NCBI RefSeq assembly: GCF_012932375.1 | Contig: NZ_JAAIIG010000005.1 | Location: forward strand, 1 to 64,000 | From: Bifidobacterium olomucense | GTDB lineage: Bacteria; Actinomycetota; Actinomycetes; Actinomycetales; Bifidobacteriaceae | Direction: 5' to 3' | Length of the DNA: 64,000 nt | Notes under the pieces: generated by a model | Databases searched by the model: none | What the model was told of the DNA's origin: nothing | The model's input: only the letters and a program-made list of their open reading frames with translations | Made by a program: the position numbers and the translations under genes | Part shown: one piece after another, positions 33,624 through 42,363 of the stretch | Layout: the number at the start of each line of letters is the position of its first letter | How positions within the stretch are numbered: position 1 is the stretch's first letter

Positions 33624-35243
33624 ATGGGGAAGCGCAAAATAGTGGCCGCGGTTTCGATGCTGCTGGCCATAGGTATGGGCCTGTCCGGTTGTGCGCATGC
33701 GTCCACGGATCAGACGTCCGCATCGGATGCCAATACGTTGAAGATCGGCACCACGGATGTGGTGTCTGCTCTGGATCCCGCAGGGGCCTCGGACACTGGA
33801 TCTGTAATGCTGATGACTCAGATTTACGGGCAACTGATGAATCAGAAGCCTGGTTCGAGCGATCCGGAACCGGAATTGGCGGAATCTGGCGAGTTCGTCA
33901 ATCCCACCACTTATCGCGTCAAGTTGCGCAAGGGGCTGAAGTTCGCCAACGGTAATCCGATCAATGCCGAAGCCGTGAAGTTCAGTCTGGATCGTCAGGC
34001 CGGTATCAACGACCCCAATGGTCCCCAGTTGATGAAGATGGCGCTCAAGTCCACGAAGATCGTGGACGACCTGACTGTCGACTGCGAGTTGAACGATGCC
34101 AATGACCAGACTTTCCCCGGCATTCTGACCGCGAACGACGCCGCCATCGTTGATCCCAAGGTATTCGGCGCAGATAAGATCACATCCATTGATGACATCA
34201 TCAAGGGACGTGGCTTCTCCGGCCCATATGAGCTGGTGAGCTACTCCAAGGGCGTGGCCGCCAAGCTCAAGGCCAACGCTAACTATTCCGGAGTGATCGA
34301 TAAGGTCAAAACCGACACCGTAATGGTCAACTACTACTCGTCCGAAGACAACCTGAAACTCAATATCCAGCAGCACAATATCGATGTGGCCTGGAACACG
34401 TTGTCTGCCAAGGACATAGAAACCTTGGGCAAGGACAGTTCGCTGAAGGTTCATTCCGCGCCTGGTGGTTCCATCCGCTACCTTACGTTCAACTTCAACA
34501 CCATGCCTTATGGCGCACAATCCGATGAGCCGGATGCTGCCAAGGCGCTCGCCGTACGTCAAGCCATCGCCGATCTGGTGGATCGTCAGGCCATTGCCGA
34601 CCGCGTGTACAAGGGTACCTATGTTCCGCTGTATTCCAATGTGCCGGATGGCATCACTGGCGCTACCCAGCCGTTCAAGGAGCTCTACGGCGACGGCAAT
34701 GGAGGTCCGGATGCTGCCAAGGCCAAGAAGCGCCTGTCCGATGCCGGCGTCAAGACTCCGGTCAACCTGAACATCCAGTACAACACCGATCATTACGGAG
34801 CGAGCAGTGCCGACGAATACGCGCTGATCAAGGAACAGCTTGAGTCCTCCGGTCTGTTCAAGGTGACCATCCAATCCACCGAATGGTCGAGTTATGCCAA
34901 GAAGTATTCCACCGGCGAATTCCCGATCTTCCAGTTGGGCGGCAGCGGTGAGTTCTCCGACGGCGACGACTTCCTGTCCATCTTCTATGGCAAGGGCAAC
35001 TTCCTGCAGAACGGCTATGAGAACGAGGACGTCTACCGACTTCTTGCCGCCGAGAAAACCGAAGCGGACAAGACCAAGCGCAATGAGATCCTCGCCCAAG
35101 TGCAGGAGCAAGTGGCTAAGGATATCTCCAACCTCGATCTGTTGCAGGGCCAGCAGATCGCTGTGGCCGGCACCAACGTGCAGGGTGTTGATAACACGCT
35201 GGACGGTTCGTTCAAGTTCCGTCTCGGTGTGCTGAGCAAGTAA
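33624..35243 (+). CDS. Peptide-type ABC transporter solute-binding lipoprotein
   Basis: This 539-residue family-5 binding protein (OppA/DppA type) has a lipoprotein signal (VAAVSMLLAIGMGLSGC, lipidated Cys near residue 24). The core includes LRKGLKFANGNPINAEAVKF, the family-5 signature around FxxGxxxxAxDV. The ATG at 33624 follows GAGGAAG. It is the first gene of a five-part importer in the order binding protein, two permeases and a fused double ATPase. Members bind peptides, nickel complexes or sometimes oligosaccharides; peptide is most likely, but the ligand is not shown by the sequence. Confidence 0.92.
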   Translation: MGKRKIVAAVSMLLAIGMGLSGCAHASTDQTSASDANTLKIGTTDVVSALDPAGASDTGSVMLMTQIYGQLMNQKPGSSDPEPELAESGEFVNPTTYRVKLRKGLKFANGNPINAEAVKFSLDRQAGINDPNGPQLMKMALKSTKIVDDLTVDCELNDANDQTFPGILTANDAAIVDPKVFGADKITSIDDIIKGRGFSGPYELVSYSKGVAAKLKANANYSGVIDKVKTDTVMVNYYSSEDNLKLNIQQHNIDVAWNTLSAKDIETLGKDSSLKVHSAPGGSIRYLTFNFNTMPYGAQSDEPDAAKALAVRQAIADLVDRQAIADRVYKGTYVPLYSNVPDGITGATQPFKELYGDGNGGPDAAKAKKRLSDAGVKTPVNLNIQYNTDHYGASSADEYALIKEQLESSGLFKVTIQSTEWSSYAKKYSTGEFPIFQLGGSGEFSDGDDFLSIFYGKGNFLQNGYENEDVYRLLAAEKTEADKTKRNEILAQVQEQVAKDISNLDLLQGQQIAVAGTNVQGVDNTLDGSFKFRLGVLSK

Positions 35244-35332
35244 ACCGCAAGTACGGCTTGTGATGTTCGTAAGGGGTGTGTTTGCGACGATATGACCGCG
35301 AATGCACCCCGTACGGCAATTCAAGGAGACCA

Positions 35333-36421
35333 ATGAAATCAAGCAATGCGAAAAGCGGTGACGTCAAAGTGGCAAAAACATCGGGGTTGTCCGGTCGTGC
35401 CGCGGAACTGCTGCGGTATGCGCTGATACGCATCCTGCTGATTATCCCGACCGCGCTGATTCTCGTCACGCTGGTGTTCTTCCTGATGAGGCTGGTGGGC
35501 GACCCGATTACGGCGGCGCTCGGTGGTCGTCTTTCCGCCGACAAACTCGCGCAGATGAAGCATGCAGCCGGCTACGACAGGCCGGTTATCGTACAGTACT
35601 TTGAATACCTCGGGCAATTGGTGCGTGGCGATTTCGGCGTCACGTTCTCCGATAACCGTCCGGTGCTGGACATTTTCCGTCAGAACGGTACGGCTACACT
35701 GGAGCTAGGCATCTTTGCCATTATTATTGCGGCGCTGATTGGTGTCCCTCTGGGCATTGTGGCTGCGGTGCACAAGGATCACTGGCAAGACATTGTGTTG
35801 CGCGTGTTCTCCGCCATTTCCTACGCGACGCCGATTTTCTTCCTCGGTCTCGTATTCAAATTGGTCTTCGGTTCTTGGATGGGGATGTTGCCGATATCCG
35901 GTAGGGCATCCAGCGACACGGCGTTGACGCTGACCTCCGCCCAAGGTGCCACGGGCTTGTATTTGTTGGACGCCATTTCTTTGGGAAGTGCCCCGATGAC
36001 CCTCGACGTGTTGAGGCATGCGGTGCTTCCCGCGGTATCTCTGGGTTTGATCACCGGTGGCGTGTTCATTCGTCTGGTGCGCTCACAAATGGTGTCCACC
36101 TTGGCGAGCGACTACACATTGGCGGGGCGAGCCCGCGGCATACGCGAGAAGACGATACACAAGCGTTTCGCCTTGCGTCCAGCGCTTGGCCCGATCCTGA
36201 CCGTGGCCGGTCTGCAGATCGCCATGATTCTCGGCGGTGCTGTGCTGACCGAAACCACGTTCGACTGGCATGGCTTGGGCTACGAGCTTGCGCAGTATCT
36301 CAGTAACCATGATTTCACTGCCGTGCAGGGCATCGTGGTGCTGATGGCAATCATCGTATCCGTGGTGAACTGTGTGATCGACATTCTGGTGGCGATCAAC
36401 GACCCCAGAATCCGCAGTTAG
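35333..36421 (+). CDS. Peptide-type ABC transporter permease, DppB-like
   Basis: This 362-residue permease has an N-terminal helix preceded by about 25 hydrophilic residues (ILLIIPTALILVTLVFFLMR), then GDPITAALGG and the usual periplasmic loop with AGYDRPVIVQYFEYLGQLVR. The EAA-like loop is AGRARGIREKTIHKRFALRP. The ATG at 35333 follows AAGGAG. It pairs with the next gene, 11 bases downstream, to form the channel. Confidence 0.92.
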   Translation: MKSSNAKSGDVKVAKTSGLSGRAAELLRYALIRILLIIPTALILVTLVFFLMRLVGDPITAALGGRLSADKLAQMKHAAGYDRPVIVQYFEYLGQLVRGDFGVTFSDNRPVLDIFRQNGTATLELGIFAIIIAALIGVPLGIVAAVHKDHWQDIVLRVFSAISYATPIFFLGLVFKLVFGSWMGMLPISGRASSDTALTLTSAQGATGLYLLDAISLGSAPMTLDVLRHAVLPAVSLGLITGGVFIRLVRSQMVSTLASDYTLAGRARGIREKTIHKRFALRPALGPILTVAGLQIAMILGGAVLTETTFDWHGLGYELAQYLSNHDFTAVQGIVVLMAIIVSVVNCVIDILVAINDPRIRS

Positions 36422-36432
36422 GAGCATCGTCC

Positions 36433-37464
36433 ATGACATCGATTTCAAATGCAAAAAGCAATGATCAGGCGGGTGTGTGGCAACGGCTCATCAAGCTTCC
36501 CATCATTCGTGAGATTGCGGAAAGCAATGGCGCACAGCGCGGTCTGATCGTTACGGGATTGTCGTTCATCGTGCTGTTTGTGCTGGTGGCGCTGTTCGCG
36601 CCGCTGCTGGCACCGTATGGATTCGCGCAGCTTAAAGGAGCTGACGGAGCGACTTTTGGAGTGTTGGAAGCCCCATCTGCTGTGCATCCTTTGGGTACTA
36701 CCTCCACCGGATACGACGTGCTGAGCCGTGTGCTCTGGGGGTCGCGCACCGCACTGTTGGCCGTTTGCCTCGGCGTGGTGCTGCCGATTGTGATTGGTGT
36801 TCCGCTGGGCGCATTGTCTGGATACTTCCGCGGTCCTTTGGATAAGGTGCTGGTCACTATCAGTGATGCCATTTATGTGTTCCCGACTCTGCTGCTCGCG
36901 ATCGTGGTCTCGCTGGTAATCAGTGGCGGTCAAGCTGGTATGTGGCCGGGACTGCTTTCGGCCGCCGTCGCGTTGAGTGTGGTGTATATTCCGCAGTATT
37001 TCCGCGTGGTGCGTACCGAAGTGAGCCGCCTGTCCAGCGAAGGCTTTGTCGAAGCGGGGAGAGCCATGGGGGCCGGAGACCTTTGGGTGCTGTTCCATGA
37101 GGCGTTGCCCAATGCGCTGCGTACCGTACCGTTGATTATGACGTTGAACGCAGGAGACGCCGTGATGACGCTGGCTTCGCTCGGGTTCCTGGGATTCGGT
37201 ATCGAGCCGACTGCGGCGGCGGAATGGGGATACGACCTCAACAAGTCGATGAACGATGTGAGCAACGGTGTGTGGTGGACGGCGATCTGCCCGGGCGTGG
37301 CCATCATCATTATCGTGCTGGGATTCACCTTGTTCGGCGAAGGAGTTAATGACGTCGCTGACCCGCGGTCGCGTAAGGCACCTTCCATTGCCAAGCTGCT
37401 CAAACGTGAGCAGACGGCTCGCGGAGCAGCATCTGGCGCAGCCGCCAAAGAGGAGGCGAAGTGA
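36433..37464 (+). CDS. Peptide-type ABC transporter permease, DppC-like
   Basis: This 343-residue permease has the OppC/DppC N-terminal domain (helix LIVTGLSFIVLFVLVALFAP, then HPLGTTSTGYDVLSRVLWGS, the characteristic loop). The EAA loop reads EAGRAMGAGDLWVLFHEALP. The stop overlaps the start of the ATPase gene (ATGA), so translation is coupled. The C-terminal tail is basic and Ala-rich. Confidence 0.92.
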   Translation: MTSISNAKSNDQAGVWQRLIKLPIIREIAESNGAQRGLIVTGLSFIVLFVLVALFAPLLAPYGFAQLKGADGATFGVLEAPSAVHPLGTTSTGYDVLSRVLWGSRTALLAVCLGVVLPIVIGVPLGALSGYFRGPLDKVLVTISDAIYVFPTLLLAIVVSLVISGGQAGMWPGLLSAAVALSVVYIPQYFRVVRTEVSRLSSEGFVEAGRAMGAGDLWVLFHEALPNALRTVPLIMTLNAGDAVMTLASLGFLGFGIEPTAAAEWGYDLNKSMNDVSNGVWWTAICPGVAIIIIVLGFTLFGEGVNDVADPRSRKAPSIAKLLKREQTARGAASGAAAKEEAK

Positions 37465-39113
37465 TGTCGTTGCTGGATATTGCTAATTTGCAAATTGATT
37501 TCCCGACCGACAACGGTTTGGTGCATGCTGTGCGAGGCGTGAACCTGAACGTTGAAGCCGGTGAGCGTGTGGCGATTGTTGGCGAGTCCGGCAGTGGCAA
37601 GTCGGTAACCGCTCGCGCCATATTGGGGCTGCTCGGTGATGATTGTCGGATTCGTGGGCGAATCATGCTCGACGGACGCAATATGGTCGAGGCTTCCGCC
37701 GGCGATCTGGCCGCTGCGCGTGGCGGCATTGTGGGCATGGTGTTCCAGGAGCCGTTGTCTTCGCTGAATCCGGTGTACACCATAGGTGCGCAATTCCGAC
37801 TGGGATTGACGGAGCATGGCCTTGATGACAAGAAGGCAGACGAGCTGTGCTTGGAATATTTGCGGAAAGTGGATATTCCGGATCCTGAAACCGCCGTTAA
37901 GAAATATCCGATGGAGTTTTCCGGCGGGCAGATTCAGCGCATCATGATTGCCATGGCGCTGGCTTTGCATCCCAAACTCATCATTGCGGATGAGCCTACG
38001 ACCGCATTGGATGTGACGGTTCAGCTGGAGATTCTTGATCTACTCAAACGGCAATGCGCCGAATCCGGGGCGGCGCTGCTCATGATCAGTCATAATATGG
38101 CGGTTGTGGCGGATATCGCACAGCGTGTAGTGGTGATGCGCCGCGGCAGTGTGGTGGAAGAAGCGTCCGTCGAAGATCTGTTCACTCGTCCGCGTGATCC
38201 CTACACCAAGCAGCTTATTGCCTCCGTGCCGAAACTGGAGGTAGAAGATGGTGACGCCGATTCGGGTGGGCTTACGGACGTCGATGGAAACGATATCGAT
38301 AACGACATTGTGGTTCAAGCGAATCACATCAACGTGTTCTATAAGGGCCGCCGACTCGGATCGAGAATCCACTCGGTGCAGGATGTTTCGTTTGAGATTC
38401 ATCGTGGGGAGATTCTCGGCTTAGTGGGCGAATCTGGTTCCGGTAAAAGCACTATCGGTCGCGCACTTATTGGGCTTGGCGGGGAGCTGGAAGGTGAGCT
38501 CAGTTTGCTGGGAACCAGTGTTGTGGGTGCGTCGAAACGAGAGATGCGTGCATTGCGTGAACGGGTGGGATTCATCTTCCAAGATCCCGGCACCAGTTTC
38601 AACCCCCGCAGAACTGTCGGCGAAGGCGTGGCCGCCCCATTGCGCATCCATCGACCGCATATGAGCGATCAGGAGGTCAATAGCAAGGTTCGGACCATGC
38701 TGGAAGCGGTGTCATTGGACCCGGATTACGTTGATCGATATCCGCATGAGCTGTCTGGTGGGCAACGGCAGCGTGCGTCCATCGCACGTTCGTTGATGCT
38801 GGATCCTGAGCTGATTATTGCGGATGAGCCGACTTCCGCGCTTGACGTGACCATTCAGGCCAAGGTGTTGGAGCTGCTCAAGCAGCTTCATGCACAGTTG
38901 GGGTTCTCGTGCCTGTTCATTTCGCATGATCTGGCCGTGGTGGATCAGATGGCTGATCGCGTCATCGTGCTGCATCATGGCAAGCTGGAGGAATCCGGTG
39001 TTACCGGACAGGTGTTGCATCATCCGCAACAGCCATACACGCGGAAGCTGATTTCCTCGGTGCTGGCTCCTAATCCGGAGAATCCGCAGCCGTTCAAATC
39101 GGTGTTTGCGTGA
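37464..39113 (+). CDS. Fused double ATPase of peptide ABC transporter (DppD-DppF type)
   Basis: This 549-residue protein carries two complete ATPase domains in tandem. The first half has GESGSGKSVTARAILGL, FSGGQIQRIMIAMAL and LIIADEPTTALDVTVQ. The second half has GESGSGKSTIGRALIGL, LSGGQRQRASIARSL and IIADEPTSALDVTIQ. Both have QEP/QDP Q-loops. Fusion of the D and F subunits is common in actinobacteria. The ATG at 37464 overlaps the upstream stop. It energises import through the two linked permeases. Confidence 0.93.
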   Translation: MSLLDIANLQIDFPTDNGLVHAVRGVNLNVEAGERVAIVGESGSGKSVTARAILGLLGDDCRIRGRIMLDGRNMVEASAGDLAAARGGIVGMVFQEPLSSLNPVYTIGAQFRLGLTEHGLDDKKADELCLEYLRKVDIPDPETAVKKYPMEFSGGQIQRIMIAMALALHPKLIIADEPTTALDVTVQLEILDLLKRQCAESGAALLMISHNMAVVADIAQRVVVMRRGSVVEEASVEDLFTRPRDPYTKQLIASVPKLEVEDGDADSGGLTDVDGNDIDNDIVVQANHINVFYKGRRLGSRIHSVQDVSFEIHRGEILGLVGESGSGKSTIGRALIGLGGELEGELSLLGTSVVGASKREMRALRERVGFIFQDPGTSFNPRRTVGEGVAAPLRIHRPHMSDQEVNSKVRTMLEAVSLDPDYVDRYPHELSGGQRQRASIARSLMLDPELIIADEPTSALDVTIQAKVLELLKQLHAQLGFSCLFISHDLAVVDQMADRVIVLHHGKLEESGVTGQVLHHPQQPYTRKLISSVLAPNPENPQPFKSVFA

Positions 39114-39214
39114 CGGGTTTGCCAGTACTGCTGATGTGATCGATTGGCTCGGCCGCGCTTCGGCGTCGGTCGAGCCGGCTGCGGCTGAGGTCTGACCTCA
39201 AAAGGGACTGTCGA

Positions 39215-39766
39215 TCAACTTTCACTATCGGCGTCAGTCTGCTGCATGCGTTCCCTGCCGTGATCGACGATCTTGCGCAACAGGGCGACCAGCTGAGCGG
39301 CTTCCTCGCTGGTCAGTCCGCTGCTCCAGAACTGTTCTCGGGAATTGTAGGTGGTGAAGGCGTGCTGGAAGTGCTTCCTGCCCTGATCGGTCAGCGACAG
39401 CAGCACTACGCGGCGATCGATGGGGCTTTCTCGACGCAGCATGTCGCCTCGTTTGACCAATCCGTCTACCGTAACGGAAGCCGTGGCTTTCTTGATGGGG
39501 ATGTACGACAGCAGGGTGCGGAACTCCAGCTCGCCGTCGGTGTACAGCAACAGACACATCAATAACTCTCTGGCATTCAGTCCCGTATCGGCAAGAGATT
39601 CGGCCAAGTCCTCCTGCAGAAAGTTCGATGCGAGACGCAATGTCATACAGGTGATCATGGCGTCGGCGTGGACTTCGGGAATTGACGGCGGTACTTTAGC
39701 GGTCGCTTCGTCGAGAAAAGACCAAAGTTCTGCTTCTGGTTTGTTGTTATGCCGTTGGCGGGCCAT
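39215..39766 (-). CDS. MarR family transcriptional regulator
   Basis: This 183-residue winged-helix protein has IPIKKATASVTVDGLVKRGD as the recognition region and SPIDRRVVLLSLTDQGRKHF as the wing, so it is a typical MarR. I chose the ATG at 39766 because AAAGGAC lies five bases upstream; the frame extends eight codons further. It is convergent with the peptide ABC operon and divergent from the aldo/keto reductase. Repeated TAAACAGTT and TAAACAAATAG sequences in its own promoter region recur at the binding-protein promoter (33562-33589), suggesting one small regulon. Confidence 0.9.
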   Translation of the reverse strand: MARQRHNNKPEAELWSFLDEATAKVPPSIPEVHADAMITCMTLRLASNFLQEDLAESLADTGLNARELLMCLLLYTDGELEFRTLLSYIPIKKATASVTVDGLVKRGDMLRRESPIDRRVVLLSLTDQGRKHFQHAFTTYNSREQFWSSGLTSEEAAQLVALLRKIVDHGRERMQQTDADSES

Positions 39767-39800
39767 GGTCGTCCTTTGCGATTGTTGCACTGCGGTTATC

Positions 39801-39865
39801 AGTATATCAGTGGCTGTTGCGCGTTAAACAGTTCAGTGATAAACAGTTTACATATAAACAAATAG
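39801..39865. promoter_or_regulatory. Divergent MarR / aldo-keto reductase control region
   Basis: For the MarR gene, TTTAAC and TATACT are 16 bases apart on the minus strand (plus positions 39823-39828 and 39801-39806). Overlapping and downstream are three repeats: TTAAACAGTTCA (39824-39835), ATAAACAGTTTA (39839-39850, near-palindromic) and ATAAACAAATAG (39854-39865). The last two motifs also occur at 33562-33589. Confidence 0.5.
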
Positions 39866-39921
39866 AATGATGGCATCCGCGTATGAGCGCGGGCCGAACT
39901 TCTCGTCGGAAGGAGACTGCA

Positions 39922-40926
39922 ATGCAGTACAACACATTGGGCAACAGTGGATTGAAGGTCTCAGCCATCAGTTTGGGGTCGTACCACATTTACGACCGCA
40001 TGAGTCAGGATGAGATTGAGGAGCTGCTGTCGTATGCCGTCAAACATGGTGTGAATTGGTTTGACGTGGGGCACTACACCTCTGCGGTGAATTCACTTGA
40101 GCGGGTTTCCACTACGGATATTCGATTCGGTTTTGCGCGCGAGGCTGCAGGCATCAAGCGTGAGGATTACATCCATACCGAGAAACTGTGGTATGGCGGT
40201 CCTCGCCCACGGTTCAAGGTTCAGCTTGCGGAATCGCTGCCGCGTGCCCAAGTTGATTACGCGGATCTGGTCATCGAAAATCCGGATACGGCTTTTTACT
40301 ATCAGCGTGTCGATCAACTGAACGCCTACAGCGCCAAGCACATGATGATGGACATCGTGGTACAGATGGCCGACGTAATTGAAGCTGGGTTGGCAAAGCA
40401 TTGGGGCATCAACCATGCCACCCCCGAGCAGGTGCGATTCGCTTGCGAATTCGCCGATCGTGAGGGCATGCCCAAACCCACCGTGCTTCAGATTCCTTAC
40501 AACGCTATCAGCCGAAATATGGCCGAGGACAAGGAGCTGGTAAAGGTAGCTCAGGAATTCGACTTGGCGTATCAGGCATCGAATGTGCTTGCGGTGGGTG
40601 TGCTTGCTGGACGTCGCATCGAAGATGCCAAGCGTCCGTTGGGGCCGTCACATATGATGCAGGCCGCCGAAAAAGATATGAGCCGTTTCCGCGATCTGGC
40701 CGAATCGTTTGGGGCTTCGTCCGCACAGCTCGCCATTGCGTTCTGCCTGTCCAATCCGCAGGTGGCCTCCACGTTGGTGGGTACCAGCAAGCTTTCCCAG
40801 TTGGAAGACAATATCGGAGCCATAGATCTGCTGGAGCGTGTGGGAGCGGACAAGATCCGTGCAGCCTTGGCCGATCTACCGCAGAACGAGCACCAGCTCA
40901 AGGTTGGTGATGTGGATGACGACTGA
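39922..40926 (+). CDS. Aldo/keto reductase, Kv-beta (AKR6)-like
   Basis: This 334-residue TIM-barrel NADPH-dependent oxidoreductase begins MQYNTLGNSGLKVSAISLGS, as in the voltage-channel-beta-subunit/YghZ group. Catalytic positions are Asp48, Tyr52 (one residue closer than usual), Lys88 in HTEKLW and Asn120 in VIEN where most aldo/keto reductases have His; Asn is the AKR6 form. The C-terminal cofactor region has LVGTSKLSQLEDNI. The ATG at 39922 follows GGAAGGAGA. It is divergent from a MarR gene with shared operators, so it is probably induced with the linked peptide transporter. The physiological carbonyl substrate is unknown. Confidence 0.88.
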   Translation: MQYNTLGNSGLKVSAISLGSYHIYDRMSQDEIEELLSYAVKHGVNWFDVGHYTSAVNSLERVSTTDIRFGFAREAAGIKREDYIHTEKLWYGGPRPRFKVQLAESLPRAQVDYADLVIENPDTAFYYQRVDQLNAYSAKHMMMDIVVQMADVIEAGLAKHWGINHATPEQVRFACEFADREGMPKPTVLQIPYNAISRNMAEDKELVKVAQEFDLAYQASNVLAVGVLAGRRIEDAKRPLGPSHMMQAAEKDMSRFRDLAESFGASSAQLAIAFCLSNPQVASTLVGTSKLSQLEDNIGAIDLLERVGADKIRAALADLPQNEHQLKVGDVDDD

Positions 40927-40939
40927 TTGCTTGTGACGC

Positions 40940-41144
40940 TATCTCGCTTACGAGGGGCGGATTGCTGTGCGGCGGAAGGTCTATCCGCGTTACAAAGGGC
41001 TCTTCTCCCATGCAAACGTTGGTGCGAATGCCTTCACGCCAACGCCGTTCCGCCGTTTTGGGCGTGTGAATACTCGGCGAGCAGCCCCTTGTACCGCGGA
41101 TAGACCTTCCGCCGCCACGAAATCAGCCCCTCGTAAGCGAGATA
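40940..41144. repeat. Long hairpin element, copy 2 (MITE-like)
   Basis: This is a near-identical, same-orientation copy of the element at 33092-33310. It starts TATCTCGCTTACGAGGGGC and ends CCTCGTAAGCGAGATA, with the same inner stretch GGCGGAAGGTCTATCCGCG. It begins 14 bases after the aldo/keto reductase stop. Both copies are followed by GCGGCAT(T/C)GGGG, so homology runs slightly past the inverted arms. I see no gene in 40927-41308. Confidence 0.8.
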
Positions 41145-41308
41145 GCGGCATCGGGGTCGGTTGGTCTGCCATGTAGCTCTGCCGCTGTGCCATTGCCGCT
41201 GCGGGTGCCGGCATGCGGTGACCGGAGGGCAACCAGCGGTACCCCCGATACCTCAACGAGCGATGCACCGGTATGTGGCTCAACCGCTTGTCGAAACTTC
41301 ATGGATTT

Positions 41309-42283
41309 TTATATGGAGTCACGGCGCGACGGCTTGCCGTCTCCTCCCGCGTGCTTTGCGCCGCCGGCTGCGAATATGACGAGCGCGCAGACCAACAGGA
41401 TGAGATTTGCTGCGCTGCCGGCCGAAAGCGGCTCCTTGAAATACAGTACGCCCAGACAAATTTGGATGATCGCGGAAAGATACTGGGTGATGCCAAGATT
41501 GGTCAGCATGGTGCGGCAAAGAGCGAAGTTATACAGTACCAAGGGCGCAAAAGTCAGTAGTCCGGATAATACGAACAGCGCCCACTGGCCAGCGGGTATT
41601 CCCGAGATAACGGGCATGGCTCTTCCGCCGGCCAACACATATACCGATGTTGCCACGCCGAGCACCAGCATTTCAGCCGAGAACGATGTGAGTGAATCGA
41701 CAATGCTGGGAACCAGCTTATGCACAAGACCATAGAGAGACCAGGTAATCGGCAACAGAGCCGCCGCTATCGGAATGTGCCCATTGGCGTATCCCGATAG
41801 CAATACGGAGGCGAAGGCCACCATGCACCCTACCCACTGTGTTCGGGTTAAGGATTCCTTAAGTACCACCACGCCGAGAACGACTGTCAATAACGGATTG
41901 ACCAGATAGCCGATGCCGGCATCGGTGACCTGATTGGACAATATCGCATATATGTGAGTCAGCCAATTCGCTCCGAGCAATAATGCGCAGATGATGGTTG
42001 CGGCAAGCTGCTTCTTGTCAGTGACAAGCCTGACAAGATTGGGGATCCTGCCCGTACATACCAGAAACATTATGGACAGAACGGTTGTCCACAGTATTCT
42101 CTGAACGATCACCTTTTCGTAGCCGGCCGCATTCAGATTGCTGAAAAGAACCGGCAGGAAGCCCCAAATAACATAGGATCCTATGCCGGCTGCCGTGCCG
42201 AGAACAGACGACGCCGTCCCGGCATCGAATTTTCTGGACAAACCGACATTGTCGCTGACCGTGTTCGACATGTTGTTCGACAT
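41309..42283 (-). CDS. EamA/RarD-type drug/metabolite transporter
   Basis: This 324-residue membrane protein has about ten helices in two EamA repeats. After a short hydrophilic N-terminus comes the RarD-like GIGSYVIWGFLPVLFSNLNA, and later ITQYLSAIIQICLGVLYFKE, the usual RarD C-terminal stretch. Proteins of this group export or import amino acids and other metabolites. It is the last gene of the minus-strand cassette that includes LanC-like, FAD oxidase and racemase-like proteins (80-base gap), so it may move a product or substrate of those enzymes. Confidence 0.9.
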   Translation of the reverse strand: MSNNMSNTVSDNVGLSRKFDAGTASSVLGTAAGIGSYVIWGFLPVLFSNLNAAGYEKVIVQRILWTTVLSIMFLVCTGRIPNLVRLVTDKKQLAATIICALLLGANWLTHIYAILSNQVTDAGIGYLVNPLLTVVLGVVVLKESLTRTQWVGCMVAFASVLLSGYANGHIPIAAALLPITWSLYGLVHKLVPSIVDSLTSFSAEMLVLGVATSVYVLAGGRAMPVISGIPAGQWALFVLSGLLTFAPLVLYNFALCRTMLTNLGITQYLSAIIQICLGVLYFKEPLSAGSAANLILLVCALVIFAAGGAKHAGGDGKPSRRDSI

Positions 42284-42363
42284 GTGACTTCCGCTTACTG
42301 GTGAGATCGGCTCAAGGAGCCGTAACGGGCAGGTTCAGTATTCACCATGAGGCGTCAACGACC

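Noticed and set aside
33420..35342. Minus-strand frame of 640 codons opposite the peptide-binding lipoprotein
   Set aside because: It looks protein-like by length, but the plus strand has a lipoprotein signal, a ribosome site and family-5 motifs. The mirror frame has none of these and no ribosome site.
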